Source: a virus
DNA length: 27,970 nt
Reading direction: 5' to 3' (one strand)
IMG/VR virus record: IMGVR_UViG_3300030099_006710
Coordinates: 1 to 27,970 of that record
Positions 19,958-27,970 of this stretch are shown here, piece by piece (position 1 is the first letter of the stretch; each line of letters opens with the position of its first letter). The notes beneath the pieces were generated by a model, which was not told where the DNA came from, made no database searches, and was given only the letters and a program-made list of their open reading frames with translations. Position numbers and translations under genes: made by a program.

Positions 19958-21151
19958 ATGGGGTTATTAGAAAATACAGCTAAAGAATATTATGAAGGAA
20001 ACGATAGTATTCAAAATACTGGAGATGAAAATTTTGGTAACTATCAATTTACATCATTAAAAGATATTATAAATCAATTTATGATTGCTTATGTTGGTGA
20101 AGGTAAAATTATACCAAAAGCAAAAGTAACAGATGTACAGTTTCACGCAATGAGAGCGTTACAAGAACTATCTTTTGATACATTTAAATCTTGTAAGGCA
20201 CAAGAAATAGAAATACCACCTTCTTTAGTAATGCCGCTACCACAAGACTATGTTAATTATGTTAAATTATCTTGGGTTGATAACGCTGGTATAAAAAGAA
20301 TATTATATCCTACTTCAAAAACATCAAATCCTTTTCCAATAGAGCAAGAGACTAATGGTGATTTTATATTTGAAGGAGACTCAGATACCTTAGCTGATAT
20401 ATTAACACCTGGAATATCTGGTAATTTAAAACAACAATACGAGACTATAGAAGTTGCAACTGGTGATTTTAGTTATAATGCTAATACTATTGTTTTAACT
20501 TCAGACGCTGGTGTTAAGGCCGGTATGAAGGCTGCTGCTTTTGGCTTAGGTACTACAGCGGGCACTTCATTTGCTGGTATTATAACGGTTCAAAGCGTTA
20601 GTAGCGATGGCTTAACTATTAATCTTCCTGTTGGCACAAGCTCTACAGGTTCTGGAAATGGCACTTCTTTATTTTTCTATGATCTTAAAAAAGAATCTGA
20701 CACTTGGGAAAAATACAAAACACACACGCCTGCTGAAAACGCTAATCATGATTATGACTATGATGATAAGATATATGAAGCTAATATTGGCCAAAGATAC
20801 GGAGTAGATCCTCAACATGCACAAACAAATGGATCTTATTATATAGACTGTAATAAAGGTTTAATACATTTTTCTTCTAATATTTCTGGAAAAACTGTAA
20901 TATTAGATTATATAAGTGATAGCTTAGGCACTGACGATGAAATGCAGGTTCATAAGTTTGCTGAGGAAGCTATGTATAAATCAATTGCTTATGGTATACT
21001 ATCAACAACTTTAATTGGACAACCTCTTGTGCCTAGATTTAAAAAAGAAAAATTTGCAGCTATAAGACAAGCTAAATTAAGATTGTCAAATATAAAATTA
21101 GAAGAAATTGCTCAAGTTTTTAGAGGTAAATCTAAATGGATAAAACACTAA
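19958..21151 (+). CDS. putative tail adaptor / ring protein, 397 aa
   Basis: N-terminal helices (SLKDIINQFMIAYVGEGKII, about 33-52, and FHAMRALQELSFDTFKSC, about 62-79) precede a beta domain. An inserted stretch around residues 150-230 (GDFSYNANTIVLTSDAGVKAG..., then a Gly/Ser/Thr-rich segment) looks like an extra beta or Ig-like domain. The C-terminal helices (MQVHKFAEEAMYKSIAYGIL, KEKFAAIRQAKLRLSNI) and a basic tail (FRGKSKWIKH) resemble those of connector rings. It starts 3 nt after the connector gene and is 3 nt from the giant tail protein, so all three are co-translated. I infer the second ring of the tail. Confidence 0.58.
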   Translation: MGLLENTAKEYYEGNDSIQNTGDENFGNYQFTSLKDIINQFMIAYVGEGKIIPKAKVTDVQFHAMRALQELSFDTFKSCKAQEIEIPPSLVMPLPQDYVNYVKLSWVDNAGIKRILYPTSKTSNPFPIEQETNGDFIFEGDSDTLADILTPGISGNLKQQYETIEVATGDFSYNANTIVLTSDAGVKAGMKAAAFGLGTTAGTSFAGIITVQSVSSDGLTINLPVGTSSTGSGNGTSLFFYDLKKESDTWEKYKTHTPAENANHDYDYDDKIYEANIGQRYGVDPQHAQTNGSYYIDCNKGLIHFSSNISGKTVILDYISDSLGTDDEMQVHKFAEEAMYKSIAYGILSTTLIGQPLVPRFKKEKFAAIRQAKLRLSNIKLEEIAQVFRGKSKWIKH

Positions 21152-21154
21152 TAA

Positions 21155-24100
21155 ATGGCAGAAATAAAAAATAACTTTACTCAAGGCAAAATGAACAAAG
21201 ATCTTGATGAAAGACTTGTTCCCAATGGCCAGTATAGAGACGCGATGAATATACAAGTCACTTCGTCTGATGAAAACGATGTTGGTACGGTTCAAAACAT
21301 TTTAGGAAATCAACTAATATCTGCTTCTGGAATACCTAATGACTGCCAATGTGTCGGCGTAGTTAAAGATGAAAAAAGTGATGTTTTTTATTGGTTTTTA
21401 CATGAAACAACTTCAATAAATATTTCTACATATTCAGATATTTTTGCACTTGAAGATAATTATATTGAAAAAGATATGATTTTACAATATAAAAACAATA
21501 TTGTAACGCCTGTTTTTGTAGATAAAAGATCAAAAGTTGTTAAAGCATCGCCTTTTACCACAGGAATTAATCCTAATATAGGTACGATACCAATATTAAA
21601 CTTAAGCACAGCGCAAGAAATACAAAAAGAAGACATAGTTAGTTATATTGTAGATGATACCGGTGGAATACACGAAATTAATTCTCCAGTTTTAAACGTA
21701 GACATTACTAACCCTTTATTTCCTGGGGGTGTTATTTATATAAGTCCAGACGATATACCTATTAGCTTAATAAATATTCTACCTGGCCAACCTTCTCTTG
21801 CAATTATTTTTGATACAAGTACACTAAAGTTTGCTCCAAATAAAATTATTACTGCTATAAACGTTGTTGATGATTTTTTATTCTGGTCAAATGGTTATTT
21901 TGACGAGGAAGGTTCTTTAATACCTATAGAGCCAAAAAAGATAAACATAAGCAAAAGTATACAAGGTACAAATCCTGATATGTCAGAAAATACTTTTGTA
22001 ATTAACGAGTCACAAAACATAGGTATTTTAGATGGTATAAAGTGTAAAGAAGAAGATATAACTGTAATTAAAAAATCTCCTTTATTCGCTCCAAGTTTAA
22101 AATTACAAGGACTAGATGATTCTATAAGAGGATATTCTAATATATCAAATGCGCCTTATGTAGGTCAAGAATTTACTATTGACATTACGCCTATTAATTC
22201 AAGTTCTAACGTAGATTTTAGTTTAGGCGATACTATATGTTTAAATCAAAGTAATGGATTTCCTTTCACGCCTGACCAGGCACAAATACGAGGTTCTGTC
22301 GTACAAGCTAATGGTAGTCAAGTTGTTGTTCGTGCTACTTTTGTTGAAACAGATTTAGATACTGGAGATGTTTTTTATATAGTATTAGATACATCTGAGA
22401 AAAAATTATATAAATTAAAATTTCCTAGATTTGCTTTAAGATATAAATATAGAGATAATGAATATTCTGCTTTTTCTTCTTTTACAAATGTAGCTTTTTT
22501 ACCTGGATCTTTTAATTTTTCTCCTAATGAAGGTTATAATCTTGGAATGGAAAATGATATAGAAGAAATAGAAATAACTAACATAGTACAAGGTGATATA
22601 CCTAAAGAAGTTAAAAAAATAGAAATACTTTATAAAGAATCTGATTCTCCAAATGTATATAAACTAGATTCATTATCGCCAACAGATGAGCAATGGATTA
22701 ATAATAAGTATATTTTAAATAACGAAAATATAGATTCTTTAATTTCATCTAATCAACTTTTACGCCCGTGGGATAATGTTCCACGAGCAGCTAGAGCGCA
22801 AGAAATAATTGGAAGTAGACTAATATACGGAAATTATTTACAAAATTATGATTTTGATACTACAACTGATTTAACTGTTCTTTTAAGAGATAGAGAGCTG
22901 CAACAAAATAAAAAATCTATAAAATCGTCAAGAAAATATCAGCTAGGAATAGTTTATGCTGACAAATATCAAAGGCAAACGCCGGTGTTTACAAACGCTT
23001 CTGGTAATATTAATGTTGGTAAATTAGAATCTGGAAGAAATACTCAAATTGTTGTAAAAAATAACACACCAGCACCAAGTTGGGCAGATAGTTTTAAGTT
23101 TTTTATAAAAGAAACTTCTACAGAATATTACAATCTGGCATTAGATAGATTTTTTGATGCAGAAGACGGTAATATATGGTTAAGCTTTGCTTCAAGTGAT
23201 AGAAATAAAATTGATACTGAAACTACTTTATTTTTAAAGAAAAAACTAGAAAGCGATGTACCTGAAGAGTCTTCAAATGTTTATAAAGTATTAGCTATAG
23301 AAAATGAAGCGCCAGAATATATAAAAACAAGAAAGGTTGTATTAGGTGAAGTTAGAAACATATCAAACATTCATAATTCTTCAAGTATATTTTTAACTAC
23401 AAATGGTACTAACGATGAAAAACCTGCAGAAGGTGAGCAAGAAATAAAAATAAAAAAATTAGCTTTTACAAATACTCTTTTAGAAGATTTTCACGAAAAA
23501 CAAAGCGTTGAAGACAACGATAAAGTATTGTTTATAAGATTTATTGGTGTAAATGCAGATGGCACTAAAACAGGTAATATATCTGATTATTTTGAAATAG
23601 ATAATGTTAAAGTAATCACGGCAGACGTTGATAACCAAATAAATGATAGTGGTAATGTAGTTACTTTAACAGATGCAGAGTTTTATCAAATAAGATTGAA
23701 AAAACAATTAGTAGACAATGATAACGGAAAGATTAGCTGGATGGACACTACGCCTGGCTCTGTCACTATGACATATTCAACTGTTCAGTTTGGTACTGGC
23801 GCTGGAGATATAAAGGTAGAAATAACTCAAGAGGTAGTTCAGAATAAATCAGCTTTTCAAGGAAGGTTTTTTGCAAAAATACGTAAAGATCAATATATAG
23901 AAAATACAATTGTAGCAACAAGTAGTTTTCAACAAACTAAAATAGTTCAAAAAATTAACGCTTATTACGCTAAAAACTTTACAGAAAATGATACGCCAGG
24001 AACTCAAAGTTTAAGTCCGTGGCCTTTTTCTTTTTCTTGGAGAACAGCAGCAGATCACGCTACAGAAATAGCAAGTTGGAACGCTAATCACGGAGATCCA

Positions 24101-26470
24101 CATACTCCTATACCAGAAGACGCATACTGCTCTTGGTATGCTTGGAGAGGTATATATGAAATTTTAAGAGACACAAATGATCCAGGTCACTCTTATGGTG
24201 CTGGAGGTTTTATTATAGATGAGGCTTACCACGCTGGTGAAGAGCCTTTTTGGGGTTTAAACGGCTTTGATCCAGATCAAGAAACAACCTGGTTTGGTAA
24301 TGTAAATGATGTTTATAAAAATAGCTCTACTTTATACGGCGGTTATAACGCTATTTGGGTAAATACCAATGCGCTTCCTTATGCTAGTAATTTATACGCG
24401 TTAATGCATCAAGAAAAATCTGGAAACCCATTTATTGGCACAAGTAATAATTTTGCGCAGTTAGCGGGCATTGGTTTTGGCGTTCAAGGACTTGGGCATG
24501 GACCAGCTGACTTTTCAAGTAATCTTGAAAATTATCAGTTTTTTTCTCAAGGCGCAGGTGTAACATCAAACACAATAGATATTTCGTACGTTGGCCCTTA
24601 CGGGCGTGACCTTAATGCGGCTGGCGGTAGCGAAAGATTAGAAACTCATAACAGTGGGTGCGGGCAAGGTTCTTCTGGAGGGTTATTTCCTTCACCTGGT
24701 GTGGAAGTAACTGAAGAACTTTGGATGAATTACTGGAAGATAAGTGAGTCTTATGATCCTGATGCACATAATTTTGCTAAACAAATAAAATCTGGTGCTC
24801 TTATTAGGTTTACAAACGATCCAAATAGCATAATATACACGGTTACCTCTGTACAGAAGTTTTATAAATTTAATTATCATAGTGTTTACACGGGTGGTGT
24901 CCACCCGTATCCACCACCTGGAATTAATCAAGGCAATGAAGTGCCACAGTTTGATGATGATGAAGATCCTAATTATAATCAAGCCCCGTTTTCTTCAGAG
25001 GTTTTACCTCCAAACTCGGTTGCTTGGGGCGAAGGTAATCTTGCTCAATTTGGTGTTCCACCAATTACTTATACTCCTAGCGTTCAGTTGATTAATCGGA
25101 GTCATCATAACCGTAGAGTTACATGGAGGCTTACGTTAAGAGATTTAAATGGAGATCCTCCTGACTGGACAGATTATCATCCAATTACTGGCTTGCCTGG
25201 ATCTAGTGATACTGTAACGCTTAATACTAATCCTTGTGGCATTGAAATAGTTACAAATAGTTATATATTAGAAGACAATGAAGTTAAGTTTCCTGAAAAC
25301 CCTGCTGTATTTGAAACAGAGCCTAAAACAGATGAGGATTTAAGCCTTTATTATGAAGCCTCTAGTTTTATACCAACAAGACTTAGCATAAATAACGTGG
25401 AAAGTTTAGCACCAATATCAAGTGAAATTACATCATATACTTCAGGTGTTCAACTTACTGAAGCTAAAATAAGTGGTTGGGCTCCTCCTATTAATGTTAA
25501 TTATTCTGCATACGAAGCTTTAGTATTGCAAACAACTGGTACGTTTGAAAGTGGAATTACAAATAAAATTATTAAAATACAAGTTGAAAACGGATCTTTT
25601 ATTAACCTTAAAGTTTTAGCGTTATATAATTCAATTATTGATATTCAAGGAAACGAAATTAGCGATCAACTTTTAATAGACACAGATATTTCAAATAAAT
25701 TAGTAGGTTTAAATTGGTTTAATTGTTTTTCTTTTGGAAATGGCGTTGAGTCGGATAGAGTAAGAGATGTTTTTAATGGTGTTAGAATAGATAATGGCGC
25801 TAAAGCATCTACAACTATAGAAGAAGAATATCAACAAGAACACAGAAAATATGGTTTAATATTCTCAGGTATTTATAATTCAATATCTGGTGTAAATAAT
25901 TTTAATCAGTTTATCATGGCTGATAGTATAACAAAAGATATTAATCCTACTTATGGAAGTATACAAAAACTATTTACTAGAGATACTGATTTAGTTACTT
26001 TTTGTGAAGATAGAGTATTAAAAGTATTAGCAAATAAAGACGCTTTGTTTAATGCTGACGGAAGCACAAACGTTGTTGCTAGTTCTAATGTTTTAGGTCA
26101 AACAATGGCTTTTGTTGGTGATTATGGTATATCAAAAAATCCAGAGTCATTCGCGTCAGAATCTTATAGAGCTTATTTTACAGACAAACAGAGAGGATCT
26201 GTTTTACGACTTTCAATGGATGGTTTAACACCTATTTCTGAAGCTGGTATGAGTTATTGGTTTGGAGATAATTTAAAAAATTACAAGCTATTAATTGGTA
26301 GTTATGACATAGACAAAGGTGAGTATAATTTAACTTTAACAAATAATTTTTCTGAAGAAATAGAATTAGACGTAACTAATACTGACAGTTATACAACAGG
26401 TGTTTCTAGTAGTGGCAGTAGCGATACAGATAGTAACAGTGGTTCATCTAATAGTGGTTCTACATATTAA
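21155..26470 (+). CDS. giant tail protein (nozzle/muzzle-like), 1771 aa
   Basis: The largest gene in the window. The N-terminus (residues 17-31, DERLVPNGQYRDAMN, then DVGTVQNILGN) resembles the start of podoviral tail nozzle proteins that bind the adaptor. Most of the chain is beta-rich with repeated blocks suggesting beta-propeller or barrel domains. Residues about 1600-1720 (TRDTDLVTFCEDRVLKVLANK, then VLGQTMAFVGDYGISKNPESF) resemble the C-terminal part of crAss-like muzzle proteins. Residues about 950-1370 are Trp/Gly/Pro-rich with more GC and may be a receptor-facing insertion. The last 25 residues are Ser/Gly/Asp/Thr repeats, a probable flexible linker. Too long for a single nozzle, so it may be a fusion. 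The function is inferred, not proven. Confidence 0.65.
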   Translation: MAEIKNNFTQGKMNKDLDERLVPNGQYRDAMNIQVTSSDENDVGTVQNILGNQLISASGIPNDCQCVGVVKDEKSDVFYWFLHETTSINISTYSDIFALEDNYIEKDMILQYKNNIVTPVFVDKRSKVVKASPFTTGINPNIGTIPILNLSTAQEIQKEDIVSYIVDDTGGIHEINSPVLNVDITNPLFPGGVIYISPDDIPISLINILPGQPSLAIIFDTSTLKFAPNKIITAINVVDDFLFWSNGYFDEEGSLIPIEPKKINISKSIQGTNPDMSENTFVINESQNIGILDGIKCKEEDITVIKKSPLFAPSLKLQGLDDSIRGYSNISNAPYVGQEFTIDITPINSSSNVDFSLGDTICLNQSNGFPFTPDQAQIRGSVVQANGSQVVVRATFVETDLDTGDVFYIVLDTSEKKLYKLKFPRFALRYKYRDNEYSAFSSFTNVAFLPGSFNFSPNEGYNLGMENDIEEIEITNIVQGDIPKEVKKIEILYKESDSPNVYKLDSLSPTDEQWINNKYILNNENIDSLISSNQLLRPWDNVPRAARAQEIIGSRLIYGNYLQNYDFDTTTDLTVLLRDRELQQNKKSIKSSRKYQLGIVYADKYQRQTPVFTNASGNINVGKLESGRNTQIVVKNNTPAPSWADSFKFFIKETSTEYYNLALDRFFDAEDGNIWLSFASSDRNKIDTETTLFLKKKLESDVPEESSNVYKVLAIENEAPEYIKTRKVVLGEVRNISNIHNSSSIFLTTNGTNDEKPAEGEQEIKIKKLAFTNTLLEDFHEKQSVEDNDKVLFIRFIGVNADGTKTGNISDYFEIDNVKVITADVDNQINDSGNVVTLTDAEFYQIRLKKQLVDNDNGKISWMDTTPGSVTMTYSTVQFGTGAGDIKVEITQEVVQNKSAFQGRFFAKIRKDQYIENTIVATSSFQQTKIVQKINAYYAKNFTENDTPGTQSLSPWPFSFSWRTAADHATEIASWNANHGDPHTPIPEDAYCSWYAWRGIYEILRDTNDPGHSYGAGGFIIDEAYHAGEEPFWGLNGFDPDQETTWFGNVNDVYKNSSTLYGGYNAIWVNTNALPYASNLYALMHQEKSGNPFIGTSNNFAQLAGIGFGVQGLGHGPADFSSNLENYQFFSQGAGVTSNTIDISYVGPYGRDLNAAGGSERLETHNSGCGQGSSGGLFPSPGVEVTEELWMNYWKISESYDPDAHNFAKQIKSGALIRFTNDPNSIIYTVTSVQKFYKFNYHSVYTGGVHPYPPPGINQGNEVPQFDDDEDPNYNQAPFSSEVLPPNSVAWGEGNLAQFGVPPITYTPSVQLINRSHHNRRVTWRLTLRDLNGDPPDWTDYHPITGLPGSSDTVTLNTNPCGIEIVTNSYILEDNEVKFPENPAVFETEPKTDEDLSLYYEASSFIPTRLSINNVESLAPISSEITSYTSGVQLTEAKISGWAPPINVNYSAYEALVLQTTGTFESGITNKIIKIQVENGSFINLKVLALYNSIIDIQGNEISDQLLIDTDISNKLVGLNWFNCFSFGNGVESDRVRDVFNGVRIDNGAKASTTIEEEYQQEHRKYGLIFSGIYNSISGVNNFNQFIMADSITKDINPTYGSIQKLFTRDTDLVTFCEDRVLKVLANKDALFNADGSTNVVASSNVLGQTMAFVGDYGISKNPESFASESYRAYFTDKQRGSVLRLSMDGLTPISEAGMSYWFGDNLKNYKLLIGSYDIDKGEYNLTLTNNFSEEIELDVTNTDSYTTGVSSSGSSDTDSNSGSSNSGSTY
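24890..24908 (+). repeat. perfect 8-bp inverted repeat inside the giant tail gene
   Basis: ACGGGTGG (24890-24897) and CCACCCGT (24901-24908) pair around a 3-nt TGT loop, within the coding sequence near residue 1247 (encoding YTGGVHPYPP). It lies in the GC-richer, Trp/Gly-rich part of the gene. It could be an RNA hairpin affecting translation, a recombination point, or chance in a GC-rich patch. Confidence 0.55.
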
Positions 26471-26480
26471 TATATTATAA

Positions 26481-27970
26481 ATGGCAATAACAATAACATA
26501 TAAAGAAAGCGCAAAAGGCTGGGTTAGCTTTAAATCTTTTATTAAAGAACAAGGAATTAGCCTTAATAATAAATATTATACTTTTAGCAATGGTATGCCT
26601 TGGGAGCACCATGTAAAAGATCTTAATATTGAAGCTAATAGTTTTTATGGCCAAAGCCCTGTAGATTCTTATGTTGATGTTATTTTTAATCAAAGCGCTA
26701 ATGTTATAAAAGATTTTAAAGCTATAGCTTATGAAGGTAGCCAATCTAGAGTTTTAGGTAATGCTAACAACTATTATGATATAAAACAAAAACAAGGTTG
26801 GTGGGTTGAAAGCATGATAACAGACGAAGGTTATCCTAACGAGCAAACAGGTAGTATACCTGAGTTTATTGAAAAAGAAGGTAAATGGTTTAATTATATT
26901 AAAGGAGAGCAGACTTATTGGAACAGTGTTTCAAATAACAATTTAAATACTTCTGAGTTTAATTTTCAAGGTATAGGTAACGCTGTATTATTAGATCATA
27001 GTTTACCACCTTTATCAACACAGCTTTTTAGTATTATAGATTCTTCTGATCTTGATACAAATAATTTTCCTGGTGAGTCATATGTAAATCCATTAAATTA
27101 TGGACAAATGAGTTATTATTTAACTGGGTTGATAAATATAAACGCACCTTATATTAATTCAGATGCTTATGAGCAACACCTTTTTAACAATACTAGCAAT
27201 ATGCAGTATTATGATTATTCAGGCAACGATGGTTACAATTCTTATTCCAATGTAAACGCTATTTTAAGCCAAGATAATGTTAGTGGTTTTCAAACTATAT
27301 CTTTATGGCAAAACTTTACAAACACTCCTGGAGTATCAACTATAGAAGCTCATAAATTAAGAATAAACGGACATAGCTTAAGTGATACTAGTAATACTTT
27401 TATAACAAACAATGGTGTATTAACACCTTATGGCGCGTTAACAAGTACTGGTTTATCTACTTACACTGGTTACACTATACAAGATCCAAGCGGTGGTTAT
27501 GTAGACACTTATAGCTTTTCTTCATCAAACGTTGATGTAAATATAACTAAAATAGAAATAACAGAAGATCATGCAAATACACTTGGTCTTTCTGTTCCTG
27601 GATCTAATTATAATCCTAGAACTATAATAAAAGTATATTTTGAGTCTTTTACAATGCCAGCTGAAAACATTATTATACCAATCGATATTGATCATGATCC
27701 ACCTGGCCCACCTCCACAAATGAGACAATTACAAGTTCTTTTTAGAAATGATGGTAATGGATTTAATTCTACTATGGCGCCTTCTCAACCAGCAGGTGGA
27801 ACTTCTCAATATTACACGCCAAGACCTTCTCATAATTTTAATGTAACAGGTGGCGTTTCTTCAGGCGTGTTTAATACTAAAACACTACAAAAAGCAGAAG
27901 GAAGTTTAGTTCAAGATATTGTTACTTTTAAAATAACACCAACAGACACTTATGTGATTGGTGATAATGG
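26481..27970 (+). CDS. muzzle-like tail protein, N-terminal 496 aa (runs off the window)
   Basis: Starts at an ATG 10 nt after the stop of the giant tail protein, in a different frame, and is open to the window edge. The N-terminus (ITYKESAKGWVSFKSFIKEQ) and the segment NNKYYTFSNGMPWEHHV (about 33-49) look like continuations of the propeller-type tail sequence seen at the end of the previous protein. GWWVESMITDEGYPNEQTG (about 106-124) and FIEKEGKWFNYIKGE (about 130-144) resemble blocks I associate with crAss-like muzzle proteins. The remaining sequence is Asn/Ser/Tyr/Thr-rich beta. It probably completes the distal tail. Confidence 0.7.
   Translation, partial: MAITITYKESAKGWVSFKSFIKEQGISLNNKYYTFSNGMPWEHHVKDLNIEANSFYGQSPVDSYVDVIFNQSANVIKDFKAIAYEGSQSRVLGNANNYYDIKQKQGWWVESMITDEGYPNEQTGSIPEFIEKEGKWFNYIKGEQTYWNSVSNNNLNTSEFNFQGIGNAVLLDHSLPPLSTQLFSIIDSSDLDTNNFPGESYVNPLNYGQMSYYLTGLININAPYINSDAYEQHLFNNTSNMQYYDYSGNDGYNSYSNVNAILSQDNVSGFQTISLWQNFTNTPGVSTIEAHKLRINGHSLSDTSNTFITNNGVLTPYGALTSTGLSTYTGYTIQDPSGGYVDTYSFSSSNVDVNITKIEITEDHANTLGLSVPGSNYNPRTIIKVYFESFTMPAENIIIPIDIDHDPPGPPPQMRQLQVLFRNDGNGFNSTMAPSQPAGGTSQYYTPRPSHNFNVTGGVSSGVFNTKTLQKAEGSLVQDIVTFKITPTDTYVIGDN

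Noticed and set aside
1-27970. prophage or lysogeny module, CRISPR array, insertion sequence
   Set aside because: No integrase, excisionase, repressor-operator pattern, attachment repeat, transposase or spaced direct-repeat array was found in the window.

Overview
The window looks like part of the genome of a lytic, short-tailed dsDNA phage that infects a marine Bacteroidota (flavobacterium-like) host. Several signs point to the host. The DNA is very AT-rich. Start codons follow A/T-rich leaders with no Shine-Dalgarno sequence. One small gene encodes a signal peptide ending in ...VNA|Q, the cleavage style common in Flavobacteriia. No integrase, repressor, tRNA or CRISPR array is visible. The phage assignment rests on a contiguous terminase - portal - scaffold - capsid - connector - tail block.

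Left arm (1-3.9 kb, minus strand): about 13 small genes of mostly unknown function, in short, tightly packed transcription units. Several are too small for ordinary ORF finders: 53 aa at 11-172, a 20-aa membrane peptide at 1736-1798, and 48 aa at 3136-3282. The units are punctuated by eight copies of one promoter-like element, CACAAA-N18-AGATAATA, all on the minus strand, all with exactly the same spacing and often with ATTCGA in the spacer. Hairpin-forming sequence lies next to several of them. This is probably the early/middle region.

Divergent interval (3.73-4.17 kb): the only long non-coding stretch. It has two promoter copies facing left and a GC-rich island of three consecutive hairpins (3886-3965).

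Right arm (4.17-27.97 kb, plus strand), first part: three small proteins, one strongly basic, then a complete phage-encoded chaperonin pair (GroEL, then overlapping GroES) and a small, probably abundant protein. Next come a MarR-like winged-helix protein, an HExxH metallopeptidase-like protein, a two-helix holin-like protein and a probable structural protein. After these are two small proteins and a second co-chaperonin-like protein that looks like two tandem Cpn10-type domains. 

Right arm, packaging and virion genes: candidate small terminase, large terminase, portal, acidic scaffold-like protein, major capsid protein (followed by a UUCG-loop terminator), a 280-aa protein, two connector/ring proteins, a giant 1771-aa tail protein, and the start of a further tail protein that runs off the window. 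The order matches short-tailed phages with a connector, ring and nozzle/muzzle tail, as in crAss-like phages. I infer a podovirus-like particle whose capsid or tail proteins are folded by the phage's own chaperonin.
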